Source: Sulfopaludibacter sp963835555 (GTDB lineage: Bacteria > Acidobacteriota > Terriglobia > Bryobacterales > Bryobacteraceae). Taken from it: a stretch of 64,000 nt of DNA. The position numbers were made by a program, and so were the translations under genes. Below, piece after piece: positions 1 to 9,421 of this stretch (positions within the stretch are counted from its first letter, which is position 1; every line of letters starts with the position of its first letter). Location: NCBI GenBank assembly GCA_963835555.1, contig CAWIGC010000007.1:158390-222389 (forward strand), written 5' to 3'. The notes below the pieces were generated by a model, which was given only the letters and a program-made list of their open reading frames with translations, was not told where the DNA came from and did not search any database.

Positions 1-1
1 C

Positions 2-1438
2 CGGTACGAAATCATTCGCACCTATTTCAAACACCGCAAGAAGGCAGTGCACGAGCCTCCGCAGCGTTTTGCGAAACTTCCGCCGGTGACCATCCAGCTT
101 CCTCTTTATAACGAACGGTATGTTACGGAGCGGCTGATCGAAGAGGTGCTCAAGATCGAGTATCCCAGGGAGTTGCTGCAGATCCAGGTGCTGGACGATT
201 CCACCGACGATACCGCTACTTTCGCCGAGGCGCTGGTGGAACGGTACCGGACGATCGGCTACCCGATTGAATACCATCACCGGTGCAACCGGCACGGATA
301 CAAGGCGGGCGCCCTGCAGGAAGGGTTGGAGACGGCGACCGGCGAATTCGTGGCCGTGTTCGACGCGGATTTTTGCCCGCCCGCGGACTTCCTCATGAAG
401 ACTGTCCACTTTTTCATGGACCCCACCGTAGGAGTGGTGCAGACCCGGTGGAGCTATCTGAATCGCGATTACAACTTCCTGACGGAAGTGGAGGCGATGC
501 TGCTGGACGGGCACTTCATTCTGGAGCATGGCGCGCGTTCGCGGTCGGGGCTGTTTTTCAATTTCAACGGCACGGCGGGCATTCTGCGGAAGAGCATGAT
601 AGCCGATGCCGGCGGATGGCAGCACGATACTCTGACGGAAGATTCGGACCTGAGCTACCGGGCGCAGTTGAAGGGCTGGCGGTTCATGTATCTGCCGGGA
701 TTGGATTGCCCATCGGAACTGCCGGTGGAGATGCACGGGTTCCAGGTGCAGCAATCGCGGTGGGCCAAGGGTCTGACTCAGGTGGCGAAGAAGCTGTTGC
801 CTTCGATTCTGAAAGCGGACCTGCCCAAGCGCGTGAAGGCTGAGGCGTTCATGCATCTGACGCCGAACATTTCCTACCCGCTGATGATTGTGCTTTCCAT
901 GTTGATGCTGCCGGTGATGATCGTGCGCTTCTACATGGGTGTATGGGAGATGGTGTTTATCGATCTGCCGCTGATTGCGGCTTCGTTCTGGTCGATTTCG
1001 CTGTTCTATGTGACGGCCCAAAAGGAACTGTATCCCAAGCACTGGAAGCGCTCGATTCTGATGCTGCCGATGCTGATGGCGGTGGGGGTAGGGTTGACGA
1101 TCATCAATACGCGCGCCGTGTTGGAAGCGATTTTCGGAGTGCAGACAAGTTTCGCGCGCACGCCGAAGTACGCGATTGGCGACCGGCCGGTCAACCTGGA
1201 GACGAAGCAATACCGGCGGCGCAGCGGCTGGCTGCCCTATGCAGAGATCCTGGTGGGTACGTACTTCCTGGCGATGATCGGGTTCGCCATCGAAACGTAC
1301 AACTACCTTGCGACTCCGTTCCTGGCGTTATTCGTGTTCGGGTACTACTGGGCGGGGTTTGGAACCCTGCACCAGGAGCACCAGAACTACCTGAAATCCC
1401 TGAAGCAGCGGAAGCTCGAACTGGCACGGCAAGCCTGA
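2..1438 (+). CDS. Processive family 2 glycosyltransferase (cellulose-synthase-like), 5' partial
   Basis: Membrane glycosyltransferase that probably polymerises or transfers a sugar from a nucleotide-sugar. The open frame runs to the left edge, and the bases before the GTG at 47 encode residues typical of these proteins (FKHRKK), so the gene starts outside the window. Visible motifs in order are DDSTDD, DADF, TEDSDLSYR and QQSRW, which match the D, DxD, TED and Q(Q/R)xRW catalytic signatures of GT2 synthases. Several hydrophobic segments follow in the C-terminal 200 residues. It is followed convergently by an ABC operon, so it belongs to an upstream unit. The substrate cannot be told from sequence. 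Confidence 0.9.
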   Translation, partial: RYEIIRTYFKHRKKAVHEPPQRFAKLPPVTIQLPLYNERYVTERLIEEVLKIEYPRELLQIQVLDDSTDDTATFAEALVERYRTIGYPIEYHHRCNRHGYKAGALQEGLETATGEFVAVFDADFCPPADFLMKTVHFFMDPTVGVVQTRWSYLNRDYNFLTEVEAMLLDGHFILEHGARSRSGLFFNFNGTAGILRKSMIADAGGWQHDTLTEDSDLSYRAQLKGWRFMYLPGLDCPSELPVEMHGFQVQQSRWAKGLTQVAKKLLPSILKADLPKRVKAEAFMHLTPNISYPLMIVLSMLMLPVMIVRFYMGVWEMVFIDLPLIAASFWSISLFYVTAQKELYPKHWKRSILMLPMLMAVGVGLTIINTRAVLEAIFGVQTSFARTPKYAIGDRPVNLETKQYRRRSGWLPYAEILVGTYFLAMIGFAIETYNYLATPFLALFVFGYYWAGFGTLHQEHQNYLKSLKQRKLELARQA

Positions 1439-1447
1439 CGGACTGAG

Positions 1448-2137
1448 CTATCCGGTTGTGCGATCCACGATCTGACCGTCGCGCATGTGGACGGTACTGT
1501 GACCGTAGGCCGCGGCTTCGGTGTTGTGGGTGATCATGAGGATGGTCTGCCCTGTGCGCTGGTTCAGGTCCCGCAAAATCTCGAGCACGGCGCTGGAGTT
1601 GGCCGTGTCCAGATTGCCGGTAGGTTCGTCGGCCAGCAGGATGGCGGGGCGATTGACCACGGCGCGGGCGATGGCGATGCGCTGCTGCTCGCCGCCGGAA
1701 AGGGCGTTGGGTTTGTGGTCGAGGCGCTGCGAGATGCCGAGCAGGCGCAGGATCTCCTCGAATTGCGGATCGGTCTTCTGGCTGCCTCCTCCCAAATAGC
1801 GAGCTACCGCGATGTTGTCGCGTGCGGTAAGGTTCGGCAGCAGGTTGAACTTCTGAAATACGAAGCCGACGGTGCGCCGGCGCAGGTTGGTACGGCCCGC
1901 GTCGGTGAGGCTGGCGAGGTCCTGGTCCATGATCCGGACTTTGCCGGACGTGGGCGGGGTGAGTCCGCCGATGATGTGGAACAGAGTGGACTTGCCCGAA
2001 CCGGAGGGGCCGACGATGGAGAGGAACTCGCCGGGTTGCACAGCGAGATCGACTCCGCGCAGCGCCGGCACGTCCACTTGGCCCACGCGGTAGGTCTTGC
2101 GGAGTTCGTGGATTTCGATCACAGGCGCGCTACTCAT
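1448..2137 (-). CDS. ABC transporter ATP-binding protein, LolD/MacB type
   Basis: ATPase subunit of a three-gene LolCDE/MacB-like exporter. Walker A (GPSGSGKST), the signature LSGGEQQR, Walker B (ILLADEPT) and the H-loop are all present in about 229 residues, the usual length for the family. The start was set at the ATG at 2137 (MSSAPVIEIHEL) rather than the longer frame, because it overlaps the permease stop by 8 bases (ATGAGTAG), which indicates translational coupling. It is the last gene of the operon lipoprotein, permease, ATPase. Probable role: extracting lipoproteins or other envelope substrates from the inner membrane. The substrate is inferred from neighbours only. Confidence 0.93.
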   Translation of the reverse strand: MSSAPVIEIHELRKTYRVGQVDVPALRGVDLAVQPGEFLSIVGPSGSGKSTLFHIIGGLTPPTSGKVRIMDQDLASLTDAGRTNLRRRTVGFVFQKFNLLPNLTARDNIAVARYLGGGSQKTDPQFEEILRLLGISQRLDHKPNALSGGEQQRIAIARAVVNRPAILLADEPTGNLDTANSSAVLEILRDLNQRTGQTILMITHNTEAAAYGHSTVHMRDGQIVDRTTG

Positions 2138-3227
2138 AGGACAGTGCCTCGATGGCATCGTGACTGGCGGCATTCCAACCGGGATACAGCGAACCCAGTG
2201 CCGCACCCACCATGGTGATTCCGCCTACGATCGGCCACCAGGACATGACGATGATGATGGTCAAAGAGGCCGGAACCAGCGCGCGGATGAGTCCATACGC
2301 CACATAACTCATCAGTATTCCCAGGATCGTGCCGCCGATACCCATCACCAGCGCCTCCAGCAGAATGATTTCCAGGATAAACGTCTTACCCGCGCCGATG
2401 GCCTTGAGGATGCCGATTTCACGCGTCCTCTGGAGCACCGCCATGTACATGGAAAGGCACACTACGATCAATCCGAATACCACGCCGAGCACTACGATCA
2501 CGGTGGTGAAGGCGCTTACGCCCTGAATGCGGTTAAAGTCGAACGCGGCAATGAGCTCGGCCATGGTTTCGACGGAGTAACTGGGAAGCAGGGCTTTTAA
2601 TTCGGAGACTACGGAGGGGATGTTGGCCGGGTCGTCCACCTTCACATATATCTGAGTGACCTTGTTGCGGGCGGCGTCCAGTTCCTGCAAGACGTGGAGC
2701 TTGACGGCCATGCGCACCAGTTTTCCGGTTTCGATGATCCCGGCCACATGCCACATCCGGTTCAGCACCTTGACCGAGCTTCCCACTTCTGCCTTTTTCT
2801 GTTGGGCCACGTACCGGTCGAGCAGAATATCGTTATCGGCTTCGAGTCCGTGGCCGGAAAGGTATGTGAAGCCTCCGGTAAACTGATTGAACGCCTGCAT
2901 ATCGATGCCGGTAACCACTAGTGGCAGTTCGATATTGTGGTTGATCACTCCCATGGCCATGCGGATGTGAGGTCGTTTTTCGATCACGCCCGTCAGGCTT
3001 TCGGGGACGGAAGCGCCGCTGAACGTGAGCGCGCTGCTGGCCGTGGAGCCGCGAACCACAATATCGGCGCCCGCGCCTCTCTGGCGCCGCTGTGTATCTT
3101 CCGACATTCCATGGGTGAGCCCGACCAGCGACAGGATCAACGTGACCGGGCCGGCGATGAGCAGGACACTAAGCAGGCTGCGCACCGGGCGGTGCTTGAG
3201 ATTTTCCAGAACGAGTTTGGCGATCAC
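2130..3227 (-). CDS. ABC transporter permease, FtsX/MacB fold
   Basis: Inner-membrane subunit of the exporter. An N-terminal membrane segment (residues about 12-35) is followed by a periplasmic MacB-PCD-like domain of about 200 residues. Three C-terminal hydrophobic segments make up the FtsX domain; the stretch ILKAIGAGK between them is the conserved coupling region. At 365 residues it is the normal length for one FtsX unit. It starts at GTG 3227, which overlaps the upstream lipoprotein stop as GTGA. The topology resembles LolC/E and MacB. The partner ATPase follows with an 8-base overlap. Confidence 0.9.
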   Translation of the reverse strand: MIAKLVLENLKHRPVRSLLSVLLIAGPVTLILSLVGLTHGMSEDTQRRQRGAGADIVVRGSTASSALTFSGASVPESLTGVIEKRPHIRMAMGVINHNIELPLVVTGIDMQAFNQFTGGFTYLSGHGLEADNDILLDRYVAQQKKAEVGSSVKVLNRMWHVAGIIETGKLVRMAVKLHVLQELDAARNKVTQIYVKVDDPANIPSVVSELKALLPSYSVETMAELIAAFDFNRIQGVSAFTTVIVVLGVVFGLIVVCLSMYMAVLQRTREIGILKAIGAGKTFILEIILLEALVMGIGGTILGILMSYVAYGLIRALVPASLTIIIVMSWWPIVGGITMVGAALGSLYPGWNAASHDAIEALSYE

Positions 3228-4141
3228 TTATTCTTTCCGGGAGGTGGCGGTGGGGTCTTGGAGGGCGGCTGTCCCACCACTTCCAGGGTAGACCCTTCGG
3301 GTTGAGTCAACTCAAATTTATCATCCGGGACGCCCTTGTTGATATCCATTTTGACGATGTCGATAATGACGCCGTATTCGTCGCGCGGACGGTTGATTTC
3401 GATGTGCTTGGGGAACGGCACGTTATCGTAGGCGTGCCACTGCGAATAGCGGGCGTCGGTGAGGATGTTGCCGGAGTCATCGAAGATCAGTTGCCGCGAC
3501 ATTTGCAGATCCACGCGGCTGAACCAGATGGAGCGCGCCGGCTGGAGTTTTCCCGCGACGTCATGCAGCGCGATCAGGATGTAGAAGGCGTTGTTCTCAT
3601 CGGTCAGGTTGATCATGGTGAGTTGTTCGGTCTTGGGATCGACCGGGCGCACCAGCAATCCACTCACAAAATGTTCCGGGCGTAGATTTTCCAGCTTATT
3701 TTTGGATGGCGCCTCAACGGCGTTGCGACCCACGATAAAGCGATTCTGGGTGGCGATGTAGAGTTTGAAATCGGCGCCGTCGGAGACCATGTCGAAGGCG
3801 CGGGTACGCACCAGGGGCGCCAGTCCCAGAATGTGAATCTCTGCCGGCTTACGGAAGTAGATGTAGGCGCGGACATCTTTGTACTCGGTAATGCGGTTCT
3901 TTTCGGCGCTTCCCAGGGAAGGCGCCATGTCGACGGTGGCGTTAAAATCGTGAACGGCACTATACTGTCTGGAAATCGCCTCGATGAGCGCCGGCTGGTC
4001 TGCGGTAAGCAGTTTCTGGTTCGGATTGGCACCGGCTCGCCCAAAGGGAAGATGATGGGCGAGACAGGACGAAAGGACAGCCGAGGTCAGGCAGAGCAAT
4101 AAGATAGCAACGGGAGTACGCCTGAGCATGGTTCTTCTCAT
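3224..4141 (-). CDS. Lipoprotein with LolA/LolB-like fold, ABC-exporter partner
   Basis: 305-residue predicted outer-membrane lipoprotein. The signal peptide ends in the lipobox LSSC (Cys at about residue 25). The remainder lacks membrane segments, is rich in beta-strand patterns and resembles outer-membrane lipoprotein-sorting (LolA/DUF4292-like) proteins. The C-terminus is Pro-rich. It is first in the operon and coupled to the permease by a 4-base overlap, so a role as carrier or acceptor for the exporter is likely. The family assignment is by general likeness, not by a catalytic motif. Confidence 0.7.
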   Translation of the reverse strand: MRRTMLRRTPVAILLLCLTSAVLSSCLAHHLPFGRAGANPNQKLLTADQPALIEAISRQYSAVHDFNATVDMAPSLGSAEKNRITEYKDVRAYIYFRKPAEIHILGLAPLVRTRAFDMVSDGADFKLYIATQNRFIVGRNAVEAPSKNKLENLRPEHFVSGLLVRPVDPKTEQLTMINLTDENNAFYILIALHDVAGKLQPARSIWFSRVDLQMSRQLIFDDSGNILTDARYSQWHAYDNVPFPKHIEINRPRDEYGVIIDIVKMDINKGVPDDKFELTQPEGSTLEVVGQPPSKTPPPPPGKNK

Positions 4142-4211
4142 TGTAACGGGCGGAGAAACGGCGCTGTCAATTTGTTACGGCCCGGGCGTGTGATATACTC
4201 GATTAACGGAT

Positions 4212-4287
4212 GGGCCTGTGGCGCAGTTGGGAGCGCGCTTCCATGGCATGGAAGAGGTCGCGAGTTCGAATCTCGCCAGGTCCACCA
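4212..4287 (+). tRNA. tRNA-Ala (anticodon GGC)
   Basis: The cloverleaf can be drawn by hand. Acceptor GGGCCTG pairs with CAGGTCC and includes the G3:U70 wobble that specifies alanine. Anticodon stem CTTCC/GGAAG has loop ATGGCAT, giving anticodon GGC. T-arm GCGAG/CTCGC encloses TTCGAAT. The 3' CCA is encoded. A broken HNH-nuclease frame lies just downstream on the other strand. Confidence 0.95.
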
Positions 4288-4313
4288 AAGTACTTCTACC
4301 TACAAACCCACGG

Positions 4314-4589
4314 CTAAAGAATCTTCGCGCCTTTTGACAGATTGTGCCGTGCACACAAGAACTCAACGTTCTCTGGTTTGACCGAAGTTCCACCCAACGA
4401 ATAGGGGAGTTCGTGGTCAAAGTGGAGTTCATCGGTCGCGCCGCAGACGACGCACTTCCCGCCATCGCGTTTCCAAACCTCCATTTTGACCGACGTGGGA
4501 ATTAGCCGTCGCCGCTGTCTATGGGTGGCGCCCGGAGCCCATCCGGCCCTCGAAATATCAATTGTACTTGGCGGCGCGGCCAGCATCAT
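4314..4589 (-). pseudogene. HNH endonuclease domain, probable remnant
   Basis: A 91-codon frame ending 27 bases from the tRNA-Ala. It carries a complete-looking HNH domain: paired CxxC (CVVC), FDHELPYSLGG, and PENVEFLC followed by the third histidine region. The frame is open further upstream on this strand, but that part overlaps the sensor kinase and has no coding character. Its position beside a tRNA suggests a leftover from an old tRNA-directed integration. It could alternatively be a short intact HNH protein starting at the ATG at 4589. Confidence 0.6.
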
Positions 4590-4847
4590 GGTTAGCGTCT
4601 TCCAACTGCTACACCTTGATGTCGCCCGAAGGAGAATCTGACCCAAGCGGAAAGAAACCAGCTCCAGGAATCGCTTCGGAAATCCAGCGCGAGTTCGGCA
4701 ACTAATCCCCGAAGTCGGATTGAAGGTCCGCTCGGGGATTGCCTGCTTGATTCGGTGAAGGAACTTCAGGCGCATCTTCGGGGCGAGATCAAATTGAACG
4801 ACATCCTCGCCCCGGTGAGGAACCACACACTGTGGCACAATCGAACC

Positions 4848-6170
4848 ATGGCGGGAAACAACCGGCTGGTGCTCATAGCCGGATTTGGCGGGCTTTTGCT
4901 GCTGATGGCGTTCGGCGGCTTCGATGGGATGCAGGCACTGCGCCATATTCAGACTTCCAATGATTTGATCCGCGAGGATTTTCTTACGCGGACCCGACTG
5001 CTGGAACGAATTCGCGCCGATGTTTATGTCACCGGCACTTATGTCCGCGACTACCTGCTGGAACCGGAGGCGGGCAAGGCGGAGGGGCATCGTGACAGCC
5101 TGCTGGAGAGTCGCACGGATATGGACCAGGCGATGGCCAAGTATCGTTCGATGTTGACCCCGCAGGAGGCCGGGCCATTCCAGATACTCACCGGAGAGCT
5201 CTCCGAGTACTGGAACCTGCTGCAACCGGTGGTGGGCTGGGGCCCGGAGCAGCGTAAGGACGCAGGCTATCTGTTTTTGCGGGATGAGGTATTTCCGCGG
5301 CGTCAAGCCATGTTGCACATCGCCGACCAGATCGGCGCGATCAACGAATCCCAGATGAATGCGGGTAAGGCGCGCGTGGAGCAGATCTTTACCCAACTGC
5401 GCCGGCGGATGAGCGTAGTCATTGCGCTGACCACGGGGCTTGGCATTCTGCTGGCGTCTTTCAGTATGCGTAGAATCCTGGGGCTCGAAGCGGAAACCGC
5501 GCGTCACATCTCGGAACTCTCGGGCGCCAGTCAGGAGTTGCAGCAGCTTTCCGCCCGCCTGGTGGAGGTGCAGGAAAATGAACGGCGATCCATCTCGCGC
5601 GAATTGCATGATGAGGTAGGACAGGCCCTCACCGGGGTCCTGGTGGAAATGGCTAACCTGTCGACCTTGATTCGCGCCGGCGACAAGGCGGCGCTCACCG
5701 CCAAGGCCGATGAGATCAAACATGAGGTGGAGAACTCCATCAGTGTGGTCCGCAACATGGCGCTCCTGCTGCGGCCTTCCATGCTCGACGATTTGGGACT
5801 GGTGCCGGCTCTTCAGTGGCAGGCGCGCGAGGTCTCCAAGCGTAGCGGCGTATGGGTGAAAGTGGCCGCTGAAGGGGTATCCGAGGAGTTGCCCGAAGAA
5901 CACAAGACTTGCATTTACCGGATTGTGCAAGAGGCTTTGCACAATTGCGTCCAGCACGCCGGGGCCCGCAATGTAACGGTCAGGGTACAGCAGGATCCGG
6001 ACAAACTACTGCTTTCGATTGAGGACGACGGCAAGGGTTTCCGCCCCCTTCAGGAGAAAGGCATGGGATTATTGGGTATGCAGGAACGGGTGAGTCATCT
6101 AAAAGGTACATTTGCGGTGAAATCCGAACCGGGACACGGGACGGACCTGCGGGTCACGTTGCCGCTATGA
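4848..6170 (+). CDS. Sensor histidine kinase, NarL-partner (HisKA_3) type
   Basis: 440-residue membrane sensor. A first membrane segment lies at residues about 6-25, and a helical four-helix-bundle-like extracytoplasmic domain follows. A second membrane segment is at about 190-210. The dimerisation/phosphoacceptor helix has the phosphorylated histidine in RELHDEVGQ (H254). A HATPase_c domain shows DDGKGF and GMGLLGMQERV. The ATG at 4848 was chosen because the membrane segment begins directly after it; an upstream GTG in frame adds only a polar tail. The stop overlaps the regulator start as ATGA, so the pair is translationally coupled. Confidence 0.93.
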   Translation: MAGNNRLVLIAGFGGLLLLMAFGGFDGMQALRHIQTSNDLIREDFLTRTRLLERIRADVYVTGTYVRDYLLEPEAGKAEGHRDSLLESRTDMDQAMAKYRSMLTPQEAGPFQILTGELSEYWNLLQPVVGWGPEQRKDAGYLFLRDEVFPRRQAMLHIADQIGAINESQMNAGKARVEQIFTQLRRRMSVVIALTTGLGILLASFSMRRILGLEAETARHISELSGASQELQQLSARLVEVQENERRSISRELHDEVGQALTGVLVEMANLSTLIRAGDKAALTAKADEIKHEVENSISVVRNMALLLRPSMLDDLGLVPALQWQAREVSKRSGVWVKVAAEGVSEELPEEHKTCIYRIVQEALHNCVQHAGARNVTVRVQQDPDKLLLSIEDDGKGFRPLQEKGMGLLGMQERVSHLKGTFAVKSEPGHGTDLRVTLPL

Positions 6171-6817
6171 AGAACATACGGATTCTGCTGGCGGACGATC
6201 ATACCGTGGTCCGTAAGGGGCTCCGGTTGCTGCTGGAGAGTCAGCCTGGCCTCACCGTAGTCGCAGACGCAGCCGACGGGCGCGAGGCACTCGCGCTGGC
6301 GGAGCAGCATACACCGGACGTGGTGGTGATGGATGTGGCCATGCCGGCGCTGAACGGCATCGAGGCCGCGCGGCAGATTCTGTCGAAACTGCCGAACACC
6401 GCCGTGGTCTTCCTGAGTATGCATGCCGACGAAGGGTACGTGCTGAAAGCGCTGAAAGCGGGAGCGCGCGCCTATCTGCTGAAGGATTCCGCCGAATACG
6501 ATCTGATCAACGCGGTGAAGGCGGTGACCGAAGGAAAGGCGTTCTTCAGTCCCGCCATCAGCAAGATGCTGGTGGAGGACTACATGCGGCAGATGCAGGA
6601 GCGGGCGGTGGAAGACAGCTACGAACTGTTGACCACGCGCGAACGCGAAGTGCTGCAACTGCTGGCGGAAGGCAAGAACAATAAGGATGTGGCTTCGATC
6701 CTGAATCTCAGCCTGTATACCGTGGAGACGCATCGCAGCAACATATTCCAGAAGCTGAATCTGCACAGCGGCGCGGAACTGATTCTGTATGCCATTCGCA
6801 AGGGAGTCATCAGCTAG
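6167..6817 (+). CDS. NarL/FixJ-family response regulator
   Basis: 216 residues: receiver domain with acidic pair D10-D11, phosphoacceptor D56 in VVVMDVAMP and the conserved lysine in YLLKDS, then a LuxR-type helix-turn-helix (LTTREREVLQLLAEG, followed by KDVASILNLSLYTVETHRSNI). It is the cognate output of the kinase encoded immediately upstream with a 4-base overlap. The OsmC gene starts inside its stop codon, so oxidative or thiol stress is a plausible, inferred input or output. Confidence 0.95.
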   Translation: MKNIRILLADDHTVVRKGLRLLLESQPGLTVVADAADGREALALAEQHTPDVVVMDVAMPALNGIEAARQILSKLPNTAVVFLSMHADEGYVLKALKAGARAYLLKDSAEYDLINAVKAVTEGKAFFSPAISKMLVEDYMRQMQERAVEDSYELLTTREREVLQLLAEGKNNKDVASILNLSLYTVETHRSNIFQKLNLHSGAELILYAIRKGVIS

Positions 6818-7284
6818 TGAAGCAGCACCGATTCCAGGTGACTACGCAGTGGACCGGAAACCTGGGGACGGGCACTTCCGCCTACCGGGCGTACAGCCGG
6901 AATCACGAGGTGAGCGCGCGCGGGAAGGCCACCAGCATTCCCGGCTCTTCGGCGGTTGCCCTTGGCGACCAGAGCCGTTACAACCCCGAAGAACTGCTGG
7001 TGGGCGCGCTTTCGGCCTGCCACATGATGTGGGTGCTGCACCTTTGCGCCGATGCCGGTATTGTGATTACCGAATATGCGGACGATGCGCTGGGAGAGAT
7101 GACGGAACATGCCGGCGGCGCCGGCGAATTCACACGCGTGGTGCTGAAACCGCGGATGCGGATTACCGATGCCTCGCGGGTGGAAGAGGCGGCGAAAATG
7201 CACGATAGGGCCCATCACGTCTGCTGCCTGGCGCGCTCCATGAATTTCCCGGTCGAGCATCAGGCCGAAATCACCGTCGGATAA
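6817..7284 (+). CDS. OsmC-family peroxiredoxin-like protein
   Basis: 155-residue cytosolic protein of the OsmC/Ohr superfamily, which reduces organic hydroperoxides using two cysteines. One cysteine lies in the helix motif ALSACHM (C68) and the second in HHVCCLAR (C135/C136), the expected spacing. The conserved NPEELLVGALSAC segment is clear. It starts at a GTG overlapping the regulator stop (TAGTG), making a three-gene unit with the two-component system. Confidence 0.9.
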   Translation: MKQHRFQVTTQWTGNLGTGTSAYRAYSRNHEVSARGKATSIPGSSAVALGDQSRYNPEELLVGALSACHMMWVLHLCADAGIVITEYADDALGEMTEHAGGAGEFTRVVLKPRMRITDASRVEEAAKMHDRAHHVCCLARSMNFPVEHQAEITVG

Positions 7285-7338
7285 CAGGGTCGGTCCGCCT
7301 TCTTGACACCCCGTTTCATCCCGTGAGAACATACCGCC

Positions 7339-7677
7339 ATGCGACATGTCGTTGACAAGCATGAGCCGCTCAGCGAACCAGTTTTCCTGATTCTGACGAG
7401 CCTGGCGGAAGGGCCGCAACACGGATACGCCATCATCAAGGACATCGAGGCTTTGAGCGCGGGGCGAGTCCGGATGAGCACGGGGACTCTGTATGGCGCG
7501 CTGCGGCGCATGCTGGAGGATCGATGGATCGAGCCCTTCGAAACGGACGACACCTCACGCGACAAACAATCGTACCGGCTGACTCCGGCCGGACGGGCCA
7601 GATTGGCGGCCGATCTGGATCGCCTGCGGTCCCTGGGTCGCGCAGCGGCGGCCCGGTTGAGGATCAAAGAGGCATGA
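7339..7677 (+). CDS. PadR-family transcriptional regulator
   Basis: 112-residue winged-helix repressor. The PadR core is plain: SEPVFLILTSLAEGPQHGYAI, then a wing with TGTLYGALRRM and the SYRLTPAGR strand. It lacks the long C-terminal helix of larger PadR proteins. In Acidobacteria such short PadR genes usually precede duplicated orphan ABC permeases; here the following gene is only a remnant of such an N-terminus, so the regulator has probably lost its target. Confidence 0.92.
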   Translation: MRHVVDKHEPLSEPVFLILTSLAEGPQHGYAIIKDIEALSAGRVRMSTGTLYGALRRMLEDRWIEPFETDDTSRDKQSYRLTPAGRARLAADLDRLRSLGRAAAARLRIKEA

Positions 7678-7681
7678 ATGT

Positions 7682-7953
7682 ATGCTGCGGATGTTTGATT
7701 TTTTGATGATGCTTTATCCCGCGGAGTACCGCGCTGAGTTCGGAGACGAAATGCGGGCGGTGTTCGTGGCGCTGGCGAACTCGCGGACGCCGGGATGGTG
7801 GTTTTTGTGGAATGAGTACCGCGGTGGAAGTGCGATGCCGGCATTTTGCCCAACTCTCGCCCTCGCTTGCGGGGGGCGCGGTTTTCGCGTCCGGCATGCA
7901 GTTCCTGGTGTATTGGCGCCTGTTGCCGGGCAGGGGCAGGAGCCTGGCGCGGA
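7682..7953 (+). pseudogene. Truncated N-terminus of an orphan permease-type membrane protein
   Basis: The first 50 or so codons read as the N-terminus often seen after PadR genes in Acidobacteria (LYPAEYRAEFGDEMRAVF). After about 7830 coding character moves to another frame (AVFASGMQFLVYWRLLPGR) and then runs into the next gene. No permease core is present. It starts 4 bases after the PadR stop. This looks like a permease gene deleted down to its first exonic-scale fragment; an unrelated short protein is possible. Confidence 0.5.
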
Positions 7954-8544
7954 TGCTCGAACAGTTTGTTTCCCGTCTGTTGGCGGTTTGCGTGTTGGTT
8001 GGCATCGCCGCGGGCCAAACGGCGAAGCAGGATGCTTCCCCGCTGGAACTCGCGCGGAGCATTTACAGTAGCTCCTTTACCGCCCTGCGCGAGGCCAGGA
8101 CAATAGAAGACGTGCGCAAACTCTCTGATAGTCTGGATGCGCCGGAGTGGATCGGCGTAGATCGTTTTGGCCGCACCATACTCACTAAACAAGATGCGGA
8201 TCGGGATTTAGAATCGCTGCTGGCCCTGCCGCCCGAACGGCGCGTTACCGGCATGGACATTCTCTGGGCGGAGCGGGATTAGGAGCGACTGATCGTGGTT
8301 GCCTGGATGACGCCGAATGTTGCGGAACGAATCGATGCCGGGGGCGAGTTCGGTCCCGAGGGTGCGAGTCATAAGCTCACGCGCGGCACTTTGATTCGAG
8401 ATGTGTTTGTGAATACCGCTGACGGGTGGCGGCGCATCCGGCACGACAAGCTGAGCGCCTGACGATATGGTGCAGGCGGTGGATGGTGTGGCGCGGATTG
8501 TGCCGCCGCTGGACGAGGAGCATCGGGCGGCGCCGGCGCGGTAG
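7953..8544 (+). pseudogene. Exported protein of unknown family, interrupted by stop and frameshift
   Basis: Starts at ATG 7953 with a signal peptide (LLAVCVLVGIAAGQ). The frame is interrupted by TAG at 8280-8282, but the same frame continues with good coding character (VVAWMTPNVAERIDAGG and on to RIRHDKLSA). It stops at 8460, and a one-base shift restores a further 27 codons (PDDMVQAVDG to the stop at 8542). The protein would be about 190 residues with one nonsense codon and one indel. I do not recognise the family. It ends directly against the convergent BrkB gene. Confidence 0.6.
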
Positions 8545-9417
8545 CTACGAGTGGCGCTCGTATTCGGCGTTGAATTCGCAGCCGATCAGTGCGATCACCG
8601 CCATCATATACATCCACACCAGCAGGGCGAGGGCCGCGCCCACAGAGCCGTAGAGCACGTTGTAGTGCGCGATGTGGGTGACGTACCAGCCGAAGCCTGA
8701 GGTCGCCAGCAGCCACAGAATGGTGGCCAGTACGGCTCCGGGCCACACAAAATGCCAGCGCTGCCGGCGATACGGTCCGAAGTAATAGAGCAGCGAGGTC
8801 ACCAGCACCGTGGTCGCGAAGCTGAGCACATAGCGGGCCACCCGGCTGACTAACTGCCAGACCCAGGCAAACGGAGTGAAGATAGGGTCTACCTTCATGA
8901 CATGCAGCACGACGCGTTCGATCTGCCCGCCGAACAGGATGAGGACGGAGGCGAAGACCAACGGCACGGCGGCGAGCAACACCAGGGCGATGGCCACGCC
9001 GCTGCCATGCAGAAAACTGCGATCGCGCGGAACTTTGTATGCCGCCTGGAAGCCCTCAATGAGGCTCTTGATGACGCTGGAAGCGGCCCAGAGCGAAACC
9101 AGGCCGGCGAGGATCAGCAGGTATACCGGCCGCGCTCCGGTGACCCGGAACTGGCGCACCACCAGGTCTTCGGTGCCGGGCGGAACGATCTGCGACAGCG
9201 CATCTTCCAGGGTGTTGGAGACAAACTCGGCGCGCGTCTGCACCAGGATGGTGGCGGCGGAAGTGAGCACCGGAAAGAACGATAACAGCGCGGAGTAGGC
9301 TGCGCCTTTGGCGATGGAGAAGCAGTTGTCGTCAATGGCCGCCAGCACGCAACGGCGCAGCAGCCAGCCGAGGGTGCCGGGATTCCTGAGTAGCGAACGG
9401 CCCGTCGAAGTGGCCAC
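8545..9417 (-). CDS. YihY/BrkB-family inner-membrane protein
   Basis: 290-residue protein with about six membrane segments. The family pattern is visible: GAAYSALLSFFPVLTSA near the N-terminus, RDRSFLHGSGVAIALVLLA in the middle and YNVLYGSVGAALALLVWMYM near the C-terminus. Start GTG 9417 was chosen because it lies 4 bases from the stop of the upstream glycosidase; longer in-frame starts overlap that gene heavily. It is the last gene of a four-gene minus-strand operon. The function of the family is unsettled; despite older naming it is not an RNase. Confidence 0.85.
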   Translation of the reverse strand: MATSTGRSLLRNPGTLGWLLRRCVLAAIDDNCFSIAKGAAYSALLSFFPVLTSAATILVQTRAEFVSNTLEDALSQIVPPGTEDLVVRQFRVTGARPVYLLILAGLVSLWAASSVIKSLIEGFQAAYKVPRDRSFLHGSGVAIALVLLAAVPLVFASVLILFGGQIERVVLHVMKVDPIFTPFAWVWQLVSRVARYVLSFATTVLVTSLLYYFGPYRRQRWHFVWPGAVLATILWLLATSGFGWYVTHIAHYNVLYGSVGAALALLVWMYMMAVIALIGCEFNAEYERHS

Positions 9418-9421
9418 AGGC

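Noticed and set aside
4590..5957. Long minus-strand extension of the HNH frame
   Set aside because: It lies opposite the sensor kinase and has no domain; only the last 91 codons have coding character.
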